DNA of 64,000 bases. Source: Streptomyces mobaraensis. GTDB taxonomy: Bacteria; Actinomycetota; Actinomycetes; Streptomycetales; Streptomycetaceae. Below the pieces are notes generated by a model. That model did not search any database. It was given only the letters and a program-made list of their open reading frames with translations, and had not been told where the DNA came from. The stretch spans positions 2,604,001 through 2,668,000 of the forward strand of contig NZ_CP083590.1 in NCBI RefSeq assembly GCF_020099395.1, given 5' to 3'. Below, piece by piece: positions 36,629-45,595 of this stretch. The position numbers were made by a program, and so were the translations under genes. Every line of letters starts with the position of its first letter. Position 1 is the stretch's first letter.

Positions 36629-37234
36629 TCACCAGTTGTGGATCACCTGGGAGACACCGTTGATGATCTGCTGCACGGCGAGCGCGGAGAGCATCATGCC
36701 CGCGAGCCGGGTGACGAGCACCACACCGCCGTCCTTGATCACCTTGATGATCAGCAGCGAGTAGCGCATCACCAGCCACAGCACCACGTGCATGGCGGCG
36801 ATGGCCGTCCACACCGAGACCTGGGCGGCGACCGAGTCCGCGTGCTGCACGGCGAGGATCACCGAGACGATCGCACCGGGCCCGGCCAGCAGCGGCATGC
36901 CCAGCGGCACCAGCGCGACGTTGACGTCCTTCGTCTGCGTGGGCTCCTCCGACTTGCCGGTGAGCAGGTCCAGCGCGATGAGCAGGAGCAGCAGACCGCC
37001 CGCGATCATCAGGGCCGGGGTGGTGATGTGCAGGTAGTCCAGGATCTGCTGGCCGCAGACGCCGAAGACGGTGATGACGCCGAAGGCCACCGCCGCCGCC
37101 TGCCAGGCCATCCGCCGCTGGACCTTGGCGGGGCGGCCCGAGGACAGGGCGAGGAAGATCGGCGTGATCCCGGGCGGGTCCATGATCACGAACAGGGTGA
37201 GGAAGAGCGAGCCGAAGACAGCGAAGTCGAACAC
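36629..37234 (-). CDS. MarC/NAAT-family membrane protein
   Basis: A 201-residue integral membrane protein with six hydrophobic segments. MarC-family marks are MDPPGITPIFLALS after the first helix and MPLLAGPGAIVSVILAV in the second half, the duplicated PGP-like loops of the family. Function in Actinobacteria is unknown; early links to multiple antibiotic resistance were not confirmed for MarC. GTG start at 37234. The 258 bases upstream (37235-37492) hold no recognisable gene. Confidence 0.9.
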   Translation of the reverse strand: MFDFAVFGSLFLTLFVIMDPPGITPIFLALSSGRPAKVQRRMAWQAAAVAFGVITVFGVCGQQILDYLHITTPALMIAGGLLLLLIALDLLTGKSEEPTQTKDVNVALVPLGMPLLAGPGAIVSVILAVQHADSVAAQVSVWTAIAAMHVVLWLVMRYSLLIIKVIKDGGVVLVTRLAGMMLSALAVQQIINGVSQVIHNW

Positions 37235-37492
37235 AGTGAGGGCCTTGCGGTGTGGTGCCGGTCGGAGGACGGGGAGGGCGACGCGCGGAGCGGCCGTCGC
37301 GGACTGAAGAGGGGTGAGGGGGGACGAAGAGGGAGAGAGAAGGTCGTCGCGGAAGCGAAGGAGGCGGAAGGCGGCGCGTGGAAGGGCGGGTGGTGGCGCG
37401 CCGACGTCGTACGGCGCACGGAGGCGCGCGGAAGCCCGGACGCCGTAAGGAGCGCCCGGCCCGCGCGGAGGGCCTTCCGGGGTGGTGTGGGC

Positions 37493-38353
37493 TCAGCCGC
37501 CCGCGCCCGGGACGGGGAACGCGCCCGTCGCGCGGCGCGTGATCTCGCCGTAGATCTCGGGGTCGGTGGTGAACTCGCCGAGTTCACAGGTCTTGTTGCG
37601 GCCGTGGTAGTCGCTGGACCCCGTGGTCAGCAGGGAGAGGTCGGCGGCGAGGCCGCCCAGCCGGGCGCGGGCCGGGGCGTCGTGGTCCATATGGTCGACC
37701 TCGATGCCGTCGAGTCCTGCCGCGGCCAGCTCGGCTATCGCGTCCTCGGGGACGCACACGCCCCGCTTGACGGCCATCGGGTGGGCGAGGACGGTGACCC
37801 CGCCGGCGGCCTTGACCAGGCGGACCGCGTCGAACGGGTCGAACTCGTGCTTGTCGGCGTAGGCGCGCCCGCCGTTGCCGATCCACTCGGGCGTGAACGC
37901 GTCCGAGACGGTGTCGATCACCCCGAGCTCGACCATGGCCGTCGCCACGTGCGGCCGGCCCACGGCGCCCTTGGCCAGCTCCGCGACCCGCTCCCAGGTG
38001 ATCGGCACGCCGAGTTCGCGCAGCCGGGCCACCATGGCGCGGGCGCGGGGCTCGCGCCCGTCGCGGACGAGCTCGCGCGCGGCGGCGAACTCCGGCTCGG
38101 CCGGGTCGAAGAGGTACGCCAGCAGGTGCACGCCGACGCCGTCGGCGCCGCCCAGCCGGCAGGAGAGCTCCGCTCCGGTGACGAGGGTGAGGCCCGGCGG
38201 CAGCGCCGCGAGGGCCTCCGCGTGCCCGCCGACGCCGTCGTGGTCGGTCAGCGCGACGACGTCCAGGCCCGCCGCGGCGGCGTTGCGGACCAGCTCGGCG
38301 GGGGTGTCCGTGCCGTCGGAGGCCGTCGAGTGGGTGTGCAGGTCGATGCGCAC
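37493..38353 (-). CDS. PHP-domain phosphoesterase
   Basis: A 286-residue protein of the polymerase-and-histidinol-phosphatase superfamily. HTHSTASDGTDTPAEL at the N-terminus is motif I, ALTDHDGVGG motif II, and GRPHVATAMVELG, VLAHPMAVKRG and TTGSSDYHG give the later His/Asp ligands of a trinuclear metal site. Stand-alone members such as YciV/RnaAM or TrpH hydrolyse 3',5'-nucleotide bisphosphates or short RNA. The ligand set looks complete, so it should be active. GTG start at 38353. Confidence 0.9.
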   Translation of the reverse strand: MRIDLHTHSTASDGTDTPAELVRNAAAAGLDVVALTDHDGVGGHAEALAALPPGLTLVTGAELSCRLGGADGVGVHLLAYLFDPAEPEFAAARELVRDGREPRARAMVARLRELGVPITWERVAELAKGAVGRPHVATAMVELGVIDTVSDAFTPEWIGNGGRAYADKHEFDPFDAVRLVKAAGGVTVLAHPMAVKRGVCVPEDAIAELAAAGLDGIEVDHMDHDAPARARLGGLAADLSLLTTGSSDYHGRNKTCELGEFTTDPEIYGEITRRATGAFPVPGAGG

Positions 38354-38568
38354 GACTCGGGCCTCCCAGCGAACGGACGAGAGCTGAACGGAACGGAACG
38401 GATCGGAACAGAACCGAACGGACCGGTCAGCGACAAGCTACGGACGAACCGGTTAAGGATAACGGTCGTCCGCTCGCTCACCGGCCGGTCCGGTCCGGCA
38501 CCCCGGGCGTCGTGGACGCGACGGTTCGTCCAGCGCGGCTCGGGCGGCGCGCCGCGGGGCCCGTCCGG

Positions 38569-38603
38569 CCTCAGGGGGAGACGATGCCTCAGGGGGAGAC
38601 GAT
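38569..38603 (-). repeat. 18-bp tandem duplication at the DUF6758 stop
   Basis: The 17-mer CCTCAGGGGGAGACGAT occurs at 38569-38585 and 38587-38603. The inner copy holds the TGA stop (38589-38591); the outer copy holds a second in-frame TGA (38571-38573) 18 bases later. Confidence 0.9.
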
Positions 38604-39230
38604 CCAGGGCGAGAGCGCCCCGCAGGGCAGCAGGTCCACCTCCGCGCCGGCGTCCCGCAGGTCGGTGAGGACCAGTTCGTCGTACATCAGCAGCCCCGAC
38701 CGCTCGGGCCAGACGATGGCCCACAGCCAGAGCCCGCACGCCTCGCCGGCGAAGACCGCCCGGTCGCCGGGGACGCCGGAGACGTGCCAGAGGGGAGTGG
38801 GGCGGCCCGCCGCGAGGACCTTGGCGTCCGGGGAGCGGTCGACGCTCAGCCGCGTACCGGGGTCGGGACCGTCGATGCCCGCGTACCGGGCACCCAGCCC
38901 GACGCCCAGTTCCTCCGCGACCAGCAGCAGCTCGCCGGGGCCGCCCAGCGGGCCGGGGCCGGAACAGGCGACGGCGGTGGCCCGGCCGCCGCTGCGGTCG
39001 TCACCGGCGCAGACGACGCCGGTGAACAGCCAGCCCACCGGCAGCGGCCAGGGCATCCAAACGGGGACCCGCGCCCGGCCGACGACGACGGCCAGCGCCT
39101 CGACGCTCGGCGGGACCACGGGTTGCAGAGGGTGCACACTGCCGTGCACTGCGCATTGCCAGGAGTCGGCGAAGAGACCGGGCGCACGCACCCGGCCACC
39201 GCACTTCGGGCAACTGGGTTCGCCCCTCAT
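38589..39230 (-). CDS. DUF6758 family protein
   Basis: A 213-residue protein found in Streptomyces and relatives. The N-terminus has a zinc-ribbon-like start, CPKCGGRVRAPGLF, followed by WQCAVHG (CxxC ... C x3 H), then a central domain with PVWMPWPLPVGWLFTGVVCA and a LLLVAEELGVGLGARYAG segment. Function is unknown. I chose ATG 39230 over TTG 39239. It overlaps nothing and follows the Sufu-like gene by 78 bp on the same strand. Confidence 0.75.
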   Translation of the reverse strand: MRGEPSCPKCGGRVRAPGLFADSWQCAVHGSVHPLQPVVPPSVEALAVVVGRARVPVWMPWPLPVGWLFTGVVCAGDDRSGGRATAVACSGPGPLGGPGELLLVAEELGVGLGARYAGIDGPDPGTRLSVDRSPDAKVLAAGRPTPLWHVSGVPGDRAVFAGEACGLWLWAIVWPERSGLLMYDELVLTDLRDAGAEVDLLPCGALSPWIVSP

Positions 39231-39308
39231 AGGTTCCAACGGTCCTCCGAGGGCGCCGTCGCGTCAAGGACGATCACCCTTCCGGAGTGCCGCCCGCCGG
39301 CCCCCGCG

Positions 39309-39920
39309 TCAGTCGAGCGGAACGCCCTTGCGCAGCGGGTCCCGGAGGTCCGTGCCGTACCGCAGCCAGCGCTCCTGGAGGGCCGCCGCGCCGTGGACGC
39401 GCTTCCAGGCGGCCTCGTTGGGGGTCATCGGCAGCAGCGGGAGGAAGCGGACGGGATCCATCGGCTCGTCGAGCGCCAGGTCCTCGACGAGTCCGCCGGG
39501 CTCGCCGACGAGGACAGCGGTGAAGGAGGCGCCTGGCCACAGCGGCTCGCCGGTGTCCAGGGACGCGCCCGGGGCCACGACCAGGCCCTCCACCTGCGGG
39601 GATGCGGCGAGGACGGCGAGCGGGCGGAGCACCTTGTCGGTGTCGGCGCGGCCGGGGCGGACGGTGAGGAGCAGCTCGGCGCGCGGGCCGCGCACCGGGT
39701 CGGCCAGCGGGGACGTCGGGTCGGCCATGGGGTGCGCGGACATGCCGAGGGTGGCGTACCGGACGGCGTCTCCGCCGGTACCGGCGTCGCCGGCGGCCGG
39801 GGCCGGGAAGCGGAGGACCTCGATGCGGTCGGTGCCGAGGAAGGTCACCGCGGCGCGGGCGTCCGGTTCCCCGAAGGCGGAGCGGAGTCCGGCCTCGACC
39901 CGGGCGAGAACGTCTGACAT
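39309..39920 (-). CDS. suppressor-of-fused (Sufu)-like domain protein
   Basis: A 203-residue cytoplasmic protein with the bacterial Sufu-domain pattern: RIEVLRFPAP, VRYATLGMSAHPM, RAELLLTVRPG, then ASPQVEGLVVAPG and FLPLLPMTPNEAAWKR. Bacterial members are often immunity or chaperone-like partners, but this one has no toxin gene beside it. TATGCT lies 6 bases upstream of the ATG and there is no ribosome site, so the mRNA is probably leaderless. Confidence 0.8.
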   Translation of the reverse strand: MSDVLARVEAGLRSAFGEPDARAAVTFLGTDRIEVLRFPAPAAGDAGTGGDAVRYATLGMSAHPMADPTSPLADPVRGPRAELLLTVRPGRADTDKVLRPLAVLAASPQVEGLVVAPGASLDTGEPLWPGASFTAVLVGEPGGLVEDLALDEPMDPVRFLPLLPMTPNEAAWKRVHGAAALQERWLRYGTDLRDPLRKGVPLD

Positions 39921-39926
39921 GCGCCG

Positions 39927-39932
39927 AGCATA
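39927..39932 (-). promoter_or_regulatory. candidate -10 box, leaderless promoter
   Basis: On the minus strand TATGCT ends 6 bases before the ATG at 39920; there is no Shine-Dalgarno sequence. Confidence 0.4.
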
Positions 39933-39962
39933 GAACGCGTATCGAACAGGCAAAGCGGGGGC

Positions 39963-40408
39963 TTGACGTCCCGGGCGGCTGCTAGCCTTGGCCTCTGGTC
40001 AGGGAGTTACGTCCGTCCCTCAGCGGGGACCGGCCGGAGGAGGTGGGGCTGCGGTGGATCCTAGTCGACCGTGCAGTACCGACAGTTCTCCCGTCTCTCC
40101 GCTCCGGACGCGCGTCCCGCGATCCCTGTGATCTGACGCCTTCCCCCGCCGGCCCCGTGCCGGCTCCCGGAAGTCCCTTCGCGCCCGCGGCTCTTGGCGG
40201 AAGAACGCTGCCTCACGCCCCCCTTGCAAGTCTTCAGCGAAGTTCTCCGCGAACTGCCGCCGTTCTCGCGCGGCGCACGAAGCGCGGCCCGCTTCGTGGA
40301 CGTACGCCTGTGTCCGTACCTCGTTCCCCACAGGCCCGCACGTCCCCGTTCCGGGCTGTGTTGCCCCCGCGCCCCCGACCGGCGGCCGGCCCGTGAATGG
40401 AGCCAGCC
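39963..40408 (+). promoter_or_regulatory. long leader region of corA
   Basis: A TTGACG hexamer (39963-39968) with TAGCCT 14 bases later may be the promoter, leaving a leader of about 410 bases ahead of the corA start at 40409. The leader has GC-rich complementary stretches, but I could not match it to the M-box or another Mg riboswitch. No protein-coding gene is supported in it. Confidence 0.4.
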
Positions 40409-41515
40409 ATGTCGATGATCCGTGACCTGCGCGCCGCCGTCCGTCCCGCCCTGCGCCGCGGCGGCGCCCCGTACGAGTACGACGCCACCCGGGACGCGTC
40501 CGCCAGCACCGCCGTGGTGGACTGCGCCGTCTACCGCGAGGGGATGCGGGCCAGCGCCCCCTGCGGCCCCGCCGAGGCCATGCGGCGCGTACGCGCCGAC
40601 GGCGGCTTCGTCTGGATCGGTCTGCACGAGCCGACGGAGCAGGAGTTCGCGGGCATCGCGCGCGAGTTCAACCTGCACCCGCTCGCCGTGGAGGACGCCG
40701 TCCACGCCCACCAGCGGCCCAAGCTGGAGCGGTACGACGACACCCTGTTCACCGTCTTCAAGACGATCCACTACGTCGAGCACGCCGAACTCACCGCCAC
40801 CAGCGAGGTGGTGGAGACCGGTGAGGTGATGTGCTTCACCGGCGAGGACTTCGTCATCACCGTCCGGCACGGCGGCCAGGGCTCGCTGCGCGCCCTGCGG
40901 CACCGGCTGGAGCAGGACCCGCCGCTGCTGGCCAAGGGCCCCTCCGCGGTGCTGCACGCCATCGCCGACCAGGTCGTGGACGGCTACATAGCGGTCGCGG
41001 ACGCGGTGCAGGACGACATCGACGAGGTCGAGATCGACGTCTTCTCCGCCCCCAGCAAGGGTTCCTCGCGCGGTGGTGACGCGGGCCGCATCTACCAGCT
41101 GAAGCGGGAGGTGCTGGAGTTCAAGCGGGCGGTGACGCCGCTGATGCGGCCGATGCAGCTGCTGAGCGAGCGGCCGATGCGGCTGGTCGACCCGGACATC
41201 CAGAAGTACTTCCGGGACGTCGCCGACCACCTCGCCCGAGTGCACGAGCAGGTGGTCGCCTTCGACGACCTGCTCAACTCGATCCTCCAGGCCAACCTCG
41301 CGCAGGCGTCCGTCGCGCAGAACGAGGACATGCGCAAGATCACGTCCTGGGCGGCGATCTTCGCGGTGCCGACGATGATCGCGGGCATCTACGGCATGAA
41401 CTTCGACCACATGCCGGAACTGCACTGGAAGTACGGCTATCCCGCGGTCATGGTCGTCACCGTCGCGATCTGTGTGACGATCCACCGCGGTTTCAAGCGG
41501 AACGGCTGGCTCTAA
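40409..41515 (+). CDS. corA: CorA-family magnesium/cobalt transport protein
   Basis: A 368-residue channel-type transporter. The large cytoplasmic N-terminal domain includes LHPLAVEDAVHAHQRPKLER and a long stalk helix, and two membrane segments lie at the C-terminus. The signature YGMN is at residues about 328-331, followed by the loop FDHMPELHW. It would form a homopentamer for Mg2+ uptake. ATG 40409 has GGAG eight bases upstream; the earlier ATG 40397 lacks a site. A long leader precedes it. The end overlaps the convergent exporter gene by 23 bp. Confidence 0.95.
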   Translation: MSMIRDLRAAVRPALRRGGAPYEYDATRDASASTAVVDCAVYREGMRASAPCGPAEAMRRVRADGGFVWIGLHEPTEQEFAGIAREFNLHPLAVEDAVHAHQRPKLERYDDTLFTVFKTIHYVEHAELTATSEVVETGEVMCFTGEDFVITVRHGGQGSLRALRHRLEQDPPLLAKGPSAVLHAIADQVVDGYIAVADAVQDDIDEVEIDVFSAPSKGSSRGGDAGRIYQLKREVLEFKRAVTPLMRPMQLLSERPMRLVDPDIQKYFRDVADHLARVHEQVVAFDDLLNSILQANLAQASVAQNEDMRKITSWAAIFAVPTMIAGIYGMNFDHMPELHWKYGYPAVMVVTVAICVTIHRGFKRNGWL

Positions 41516-42491
41516 CGGTCCCCCTCCCCTCTCTCTGCCCGCGCTCCGCGGCGATCACCAGGGCCAGGCCCGCCAGGATCACCGCGAGCGCCGGATAGGA
41601 CGCGGCCGGCGGCAACTGCCCCAGCCAGAGGGCCGCGATCAGCGCCGCGCCCGGGGTCTCCAGCAGGATCGCGGTCGAGGTGACGGACGGGCCGAGACTC
41701 TTCACCACCCGGTTGATCAGCGAGTGGCCGAGCAGCTGCGCGGTGGCCGTCAGCAGCACCAGCTGCGTCCAGGCGCCGCCGTCGTACGGGCCGAGGGAGG
41801 CACCGGATATCAGGCAGGCCACCAGCAGGGCGACGGTGGTCGTCGCGTAGCAGACGAGGGTGTACGGGACGGTGGCCACCGTCCGCCGCACCTCCGCGCC
41901 CAGCAGGACGTACCCCGCCGCCGCCACGCCGCCCGCCAGCGCGAGGCCGTCCCCGGCCAGGGCGCGCGGCGAACTGGAGAGGTCCACGCCGGTGAGGATG
42001 ACCACGCCGAGGAAGGCCAGGGCCGTGCCCGCCCAGGCCACGCGGGGCTGCCGCCGGCCGCGCAGCCGGAGCAGGATCATCGTCCATATCGGGGTGGTGG
42101 TGACCAGCGCGGTCGAGGAGGCGACCGAGGTCATGCCCAGGCTGGGCAGCCAGACGCCGAAGTGCAGCGCGAGCAGGGCCCCGGCGGCGACGGACAGCAG
42201 CACCGCCCGGCGGTTCATGGCGCGCAGCGCGGCACGGTGCCGCAGCAGCGCGACCGGGGTGAGCACGCCCACCGCCATGGCGTTGCGCCAGAACGCGATG
42301 GCGAGCGCGGGGACGGCCGTGATGTGGGCGATGAGCGGCGCGGACAGGGCGAGCCCGGAAACGGCGACCAACAGGAGGACGAGGTCCAGGGAGACCAGGG
42401 ACGCCGCCGCCCGCGCGGTGGCCGGCTTCGCGTCGAGCCGCGGTGCGGAAGGCGCGGCGACCGCCGGCCGCTCGGTACAGGAATCGCTCAC
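41493..42491 (-). CDS. EamA-family (DMT) transporter
   Basis: A 332-residue membrane protein with ten predicted segments in two EamA repeats: the first around VPALAIAFWRNAMAVGVLTP and SLGMTSVASSTALVTTTPIW, the second around VCYATTTVALLVACLIS and LGPSVTSTAILLETPGAALI. DMT proteins export or import small metabolites; the substrate is unknown. GTG start with TAGGCT 6 bases upstream, probably leaderless. It is divergent from the gene at 42583, whose promoter shares the 91-bp gap. Confidence 0.9.
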   Translation of the reverse strand: MSDSCTERPAVAAPSAPRLDAKPATARAAASLVSLDLVLLLVAVSGLALSAPLIAHITAVPALAIAFWRNAMAVGVLTPVALLRHRAALRAMNRRAVLLSVAAGALLALHFGVWLPSLGMTSVASSTALVTTTPIWTMILLRLRGRRQPRVAWAGTALAFLGVVILTGVDLSSSPRALAGDGLALAGGVAAAGYVLLGAEVRRTVATVPYTLVCYATTTVALLVACLISGASLGPYDGGAWTQLVLLTATAQLLGHSLINRVVKSLGPSVTSTAILLETPGAALIAALWLGQLPPAASYPALAVILAGLALVIAAERGQREGRGTVRASRSA

Positions 42492-42497
42492 GCCCCA

Positions 42498-42503
42498 AGC
42501 CTA
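42498..42503 (-). promoter_or_regulatory. candidate -10 box, leaderless promoter
   Basis: On the minus strand TAGGCT ends 6 bases before the GTG at 42491. Confidence 0.4.
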
Positions 42504-42569
42504 GGCCGCAACGTCGCGCAGGGTAACCGGAATCATCGGCGCACGGAGGGACGAACCGGCGCATGGCCC

Positions 42570-42575
42570 TAGAGT
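42570..42575 (+). promoter_or_regulatory. candidate -10 box, leaderless promoter
   Basis: TAGAGT ends 7 bases before the ATG at 42583, which has no Shine-Dalgarno sequence. Confidence 0.4.
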
Positions 42576-42582
42576 TGGGCGC

Positions 42583-43087
42583 ATGACGGAGACGCGGGCG
42601 CTGATCGAAGAGGCTGCCAAGAAGTCGGGCCTGATCTGGGTCCAGGGCCCCACCGGGCCCAGCCGGGCCCTCTGGCACGTCTGGCACGAGGGCGCGGTCC
42701 TCGTCGTCGGCGGCCCCGGCGAACAGCCGGTGGACGACCTCGGCCTCGTCGACGGCGGCACCGCCTCGGTGACGGTCCGCAGCAAGGACAAAGGCGGCCG
42801 GCTCGTCGAATGGACCGCCGCGGTCGCCGAACTCGCCCCCGGTGGCGAGGAGTGGGGGGCGGCGGTCGCCGAACTCAAGGGCAAGCGGCTGAACGCTTCC
42901 GACGCGGAGACGATCGCCGAGCGGTGGGCGCGGACCTGCCGGGTCCTCCGACTCGCCCCCCACGGGGGCGACGGCCCCGCTGCCCGACGGGGCGCTGACG
43001 GCCGTTCCGCTGCCGACTCCGGCGACGACGCGGCGGGCCATGCCGGCGGGGTTGCCGCGGCTGCTGCGGCGGGGGCGCCGCGGCTGA
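42583..43087 (+). pseudogene. hypothetical protein gene with a one-base frameshift
   Basis: The frame from ATG 42583 is good for about 124 residues (TRALIEEAAKKSGLIWVQGP ... ERWARTCRVLRLAP), then loses third-position GC and runs through the downstream inverted repeat into the opposite gene. Removing one C from the 6-C run 42956-42961 restores a frame with strong GC3 bias (TGATAPLPDGALTAVPLPTP) ending at TGA 43085-43087, for 167 residues in total. It is either a genuine frameshift or a sequencing error in the homopolymer. The family is unnamed; the intact part looks like a small soluble protein. Confidence 0.75.
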
Positions 43088-43096
43088 GGCCCCTGC

Positions 43097-43314
43097 GGGG
43101 TGATGTGCCCCGGTCCCGCCCTTTCACCGTTTCTTGCGGGGGCAAGCCCCCGCACCCCCTGAAACCGTGCTCCGCGCGGTTGTCCTCAGACGCCGGACGG
43201 GCTGACTATTCAGCCCGTCCGGCGTTTGAGGACGAGCGGCGAAGCCGCGAAAAGGGGGTCTGGGGCGCAGCCCCAGGAAACGGTGAAAGGGCGGGACCGG
43301 GGCACATCACCCCC
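43097..43314. repeat. dispersed inverted-repeat element, full copy (C)
   Basis: This is the most regular copy: the outer ends GGGGTGATGTGCCCCGG and CCGGGGCACATCACCCC match exactly, and the arms run about 107 bases to a centre near 43202-43210 (GACGGGCTGACTATTCAGCC). It includes the CCCGCCCTTTCACCGTTTC and GGCGTTTGAGGAC signatures. The TGA stop of the minus-strand lipoprotein (43307-43309) lies inside the right arm. It is probably a bidirectional terminator. Confidence 0.93.
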
Positions 43315-44110
43315 CGGCAGGCAGCCGCTTCCCGTAGTCCAGCGTCTGGCTCCTGCCCGGCACCCGCAAGGGGAACTCCTTACCCCACTCCGCGAAGTCC
43401 ACCTCCCCCGCACCCCCCGCCCGTTGCAGCCGCAACGGATACGGAGTCCCGTCGAGGGACACATCCAGAACCCCACCGGCCCCCCGCGCATCACCCGCCG
43501 TGAGCCGAATGGAGCGAGCACCCCCCACCGTCCCGTGGTCCCCACGGAAAAGCTTGCCGTGCAGGCCCAGAAGCCCGTCGAGCAGCGTGTTCTTGTCGGT
43601 GAATCCGCGCAGTCGCTGATAGGCGGGGTCGCCGGAGGGCACCTTCACGTACTTGCCGTTGAGCTTCTGGGCCGCTGTGGCGAGGTCGCCCCCGCCCTTC
43701 TTGGCGGAGGTCCCGGCGCCGGGCGCCGGGACCGGGTTCGGGCCGCCGCCCGGGCGGGCGCCCGCGCCGCCGCGGGCCCAGAACGCCGCGTCCCCCTTGA
43801 CGAACAGCTCGTCGCCGACGCGCAGCAGCTCGAAGGCGACGTCCCCGGAGGTGACCTTGCCGCTGCCGCCGTCCTGCTTCAGCCGGACGTCGATCCGGTA
43901 GGTGCGGCCCTGGCTGACGACGCTGCCGGACAGGTGGACGGCGTCGGCCCCGCGGGCGGCCTCCCGGGCCCGTTCCTGGATCGCCGCGGCCTTGAGTCTG
44001 CCCACGCCGTTGGTGCCCGCGTCCGGGTCCTCCTCGCCACCGCAGGCCACCAGGACCGTGGACAGCCCCACGCACAGGGCCCCCACGAGAGCCGCGTTCC
44101 GGGTTCGCAC
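43307..44110 (-). CDS. LppX/LprG-like lipoprotein
   Basis: A 267-residue exported lipoprotein. Signal peptide and lipobox VLVAC precede GGEEDPDAG. The body (AVHLSGSVVSQGRTYRIDVR, VAFELLRVGDELFVKGDAAF, SIRLTAGDARGAGGVLDVSL) has the half-barrel pattern of LppX/LprG or LolA-like lipid carriers. A Gly/Pro/Ala-rich insert interrupts the middle (GARPGGGPNPVPAPGAG). GTG 44108-44110 follows an AGGAG ribosome site. It may carry lipids or sense the envelope; the ligand is unknown. Confidence 0.75.
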   Translation of the reverse strand: MRTRNAALVGALCVGLSTVLVACGGEEDPDAGTNGVGRLKAAAIQERAREAARGADAVHLSGSVVSQGRTYRIDVRLKQDGGSGKVTSGDVAFELLRVGDELFVKGDAAFWARGGAGARPGGGPNPVPAPGAGTSAKKGGGDLATAAQKLNGKYVKVPSGDPAYQRLRGFTDKNTLLDGLLGLHGKLFRGDHGTVGGARSIRLTAGDARGAGGVLDVSLDGTPYPLRLQRAGGAGEVDFAEWGKEFPLRVPGRSQTLDYGKRLPAGG

Positions 44111-44266
44111 CTGCTCCTGCCTCCTGTCAGCACTGGATACGGCAGCGTACTCGCGCGCTCTTCCCCCGCGGACCGCCCCCGGCACCTCAGAGCGGCACGG
44201 TGCGGCCGGTCACGTTAGCCTGAACCGGACAGCGGCCGGGGGCGGCCGGTGGAGGAGGTGTGCGGC

Positions 44267-45595
44267 GTGGCGGCGAGCGTCCGCGTGTTCGTGTCGCACC
44301 TGTCCGGCGTGGCCGTCTTCGACCCGAACGGCGACCGGGTCGGCCGGGTCCGCGACGTGGTGGCGATGCTCCGGGTCGGCGCCCGGCCGCCGCGCGTGCT
44401 GGGGCTGGTCGTCGAGGTCGTCAGCCGGCGCGTCATCTTCCTGCCGATGACCCGGGTGACGGGCGTGGAGTCCGGCCAGGTCGTCACCACCGGCGTCGTC
44501 AACATGCGGCGCTTCGAACAGCGTCCCACCGAGACGCTCGTCCTGGGTGAGCTGCTGGACCGCCGGGTGCGGCTCGTCGCCACCGGGGACGAGGTCACCG
44601 TCCTCGACGTGTCGATCACCCAGCTCCACGCCCGCCGCGAGTGGGAGATCGACAAGGTCTTCGTCCGCCGCGGCAAGGGCGGGGCGCTGCGCCGGAAGGG
44701 GGAGACGCTGACCGTCGAGTGGTCGGCCGTCACCGGCTTCTCCCTGGAGGAGCACGGGCAGGGCGCCGCCAGCCTGCTGGCCACCTTCGAGCAGCTGCGC
44801 CCCGCCGACCTCGCCAGCGTCCTGCACCACCTGTCCCCCAAACGGCGTGCCGAGGTGGCCGCCGCCCTCGACGACGACCGGCTCGCGGACGTCCTGGAGG
44901 AGCTGCCGGAGGACGACCAGATCGAGATCCTCGGCAAGCTCAAGGAGGAGCGCGCGGCCGACGTCCTGGAGGCGATGGACCCCGACGACGCGGCCGACCT
45001 GCTCTCCGAGCTGCCCGAGGAGGACAAGGAGCGGCTGCTCACCCTGATGCAGCCGGGGGACGCGGCGGACGTGCGCCGGCTGCTGGCGTACGAGGAGCGG
45101 ACGGCGGGCGGTCTGATGACGACCGAGCCGATCGTGCTGCGGCCCGACGCCACCGTCGCGGACGCCCTCGCCCGGGTCCGCAACCCCGACCTCTCCCCCG
45201 CGCTCGCCGCCCAGGTGTACGTCTGCCGGCCGCCCGACGAGACGCCCACCGGCAAATACCTGGGGACCGTCCACTTCCAGCGGCTGCTGCGCGACCCGCC
45301 GTTCACGCTCGTCGGCTCGATCACCGACACGGACCTGCGGCCGCTGCCCCCGGACACCCCGCTGCCCGCCGTGACCAGCTACCTGGCGACGTACAACATG
45401 GTGGCGGCGCCCGTGGTGGACGCCGGCGGCTCGCTGCTGGGGGCGGTCACCGTGGACGACGTGCTGGACCACCTGCTGCCGGACGACTGGCGGGAGACGG
45501 AACTGCACCAGGGGGCGCTGGGTATGAGCGCGATGGAGGCGACGGACGGGCCGGGCGGAACGAACGAGCCGGGGGAGGCGAGGGATGGGCGGTGA
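44267..45595 (+). CDS. MgtE N-domain/CBS protein lacking the membrane channel
   Basis: A 442-residue cytoplasmic protein. Residues 1-160 are two PRC-barrel-like repeats (GVAVFDPNGDRVGRVRDVVA; LDRRVRLVATGDEVTVLDV). Residues about 165-290 are the MgtE intracellular N domain, with LRPADLASVLHHLSPKRRAE and DPDDAADLLSELPEED repeats. Residues about 290-420 are a CBS pair beginning GGLMTTEP. The five-helix Mg channel of true MgtE is absent. It could act as a Mg sensor that gates a separate membrane partner; the DUF1003 protein overlapping it downstream is an obvious candidate. GTG 44267 follows GGAGGAGG. Confidence 0.88.
   Translation: MAASVRVFVSHLSGVAVFDPNGDRVGRVRDVVAMLRVGARPPRVLGLVVEVVSRRVIFLPMTRVTGVESGQVVTTGVVNMRRFEQRPTETLVLGELLDRRVRLVATGDEVTVLDVSITQLHARREWEIDKVFVRRGKGGALRRKGETLTVEWSAVTGFSLEEHGQGAASLLATFEQLRPADLASVLHHLSPKRRAEVAAALDDDRLADVLEELPEDDQIEILGKLKEERAADVLEAMDPDDAADLLSELPEEDKERLLTLMQPGDAADVRRLLAYEERTAGGLMTTEPIVLRPDATVADALARVRNPDLSPALAAQVYVCRPPDETPTGKYLGTVHFQRLLRDPPFTLVGSITDTDLRPLPPDTPLPAVTSYLATYNMVAAPVVDAGGSLLGAVTVDDVLDHLLPDDWRETELHQGALGMSAMEATDGPGGTNEPGEARDGR

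Noticed and set aside
39963..40408. M-box magnesium riboswitch upstream of corA
   Set aside because: Long leader is real, but conserved M-box segments could not be found by eye.
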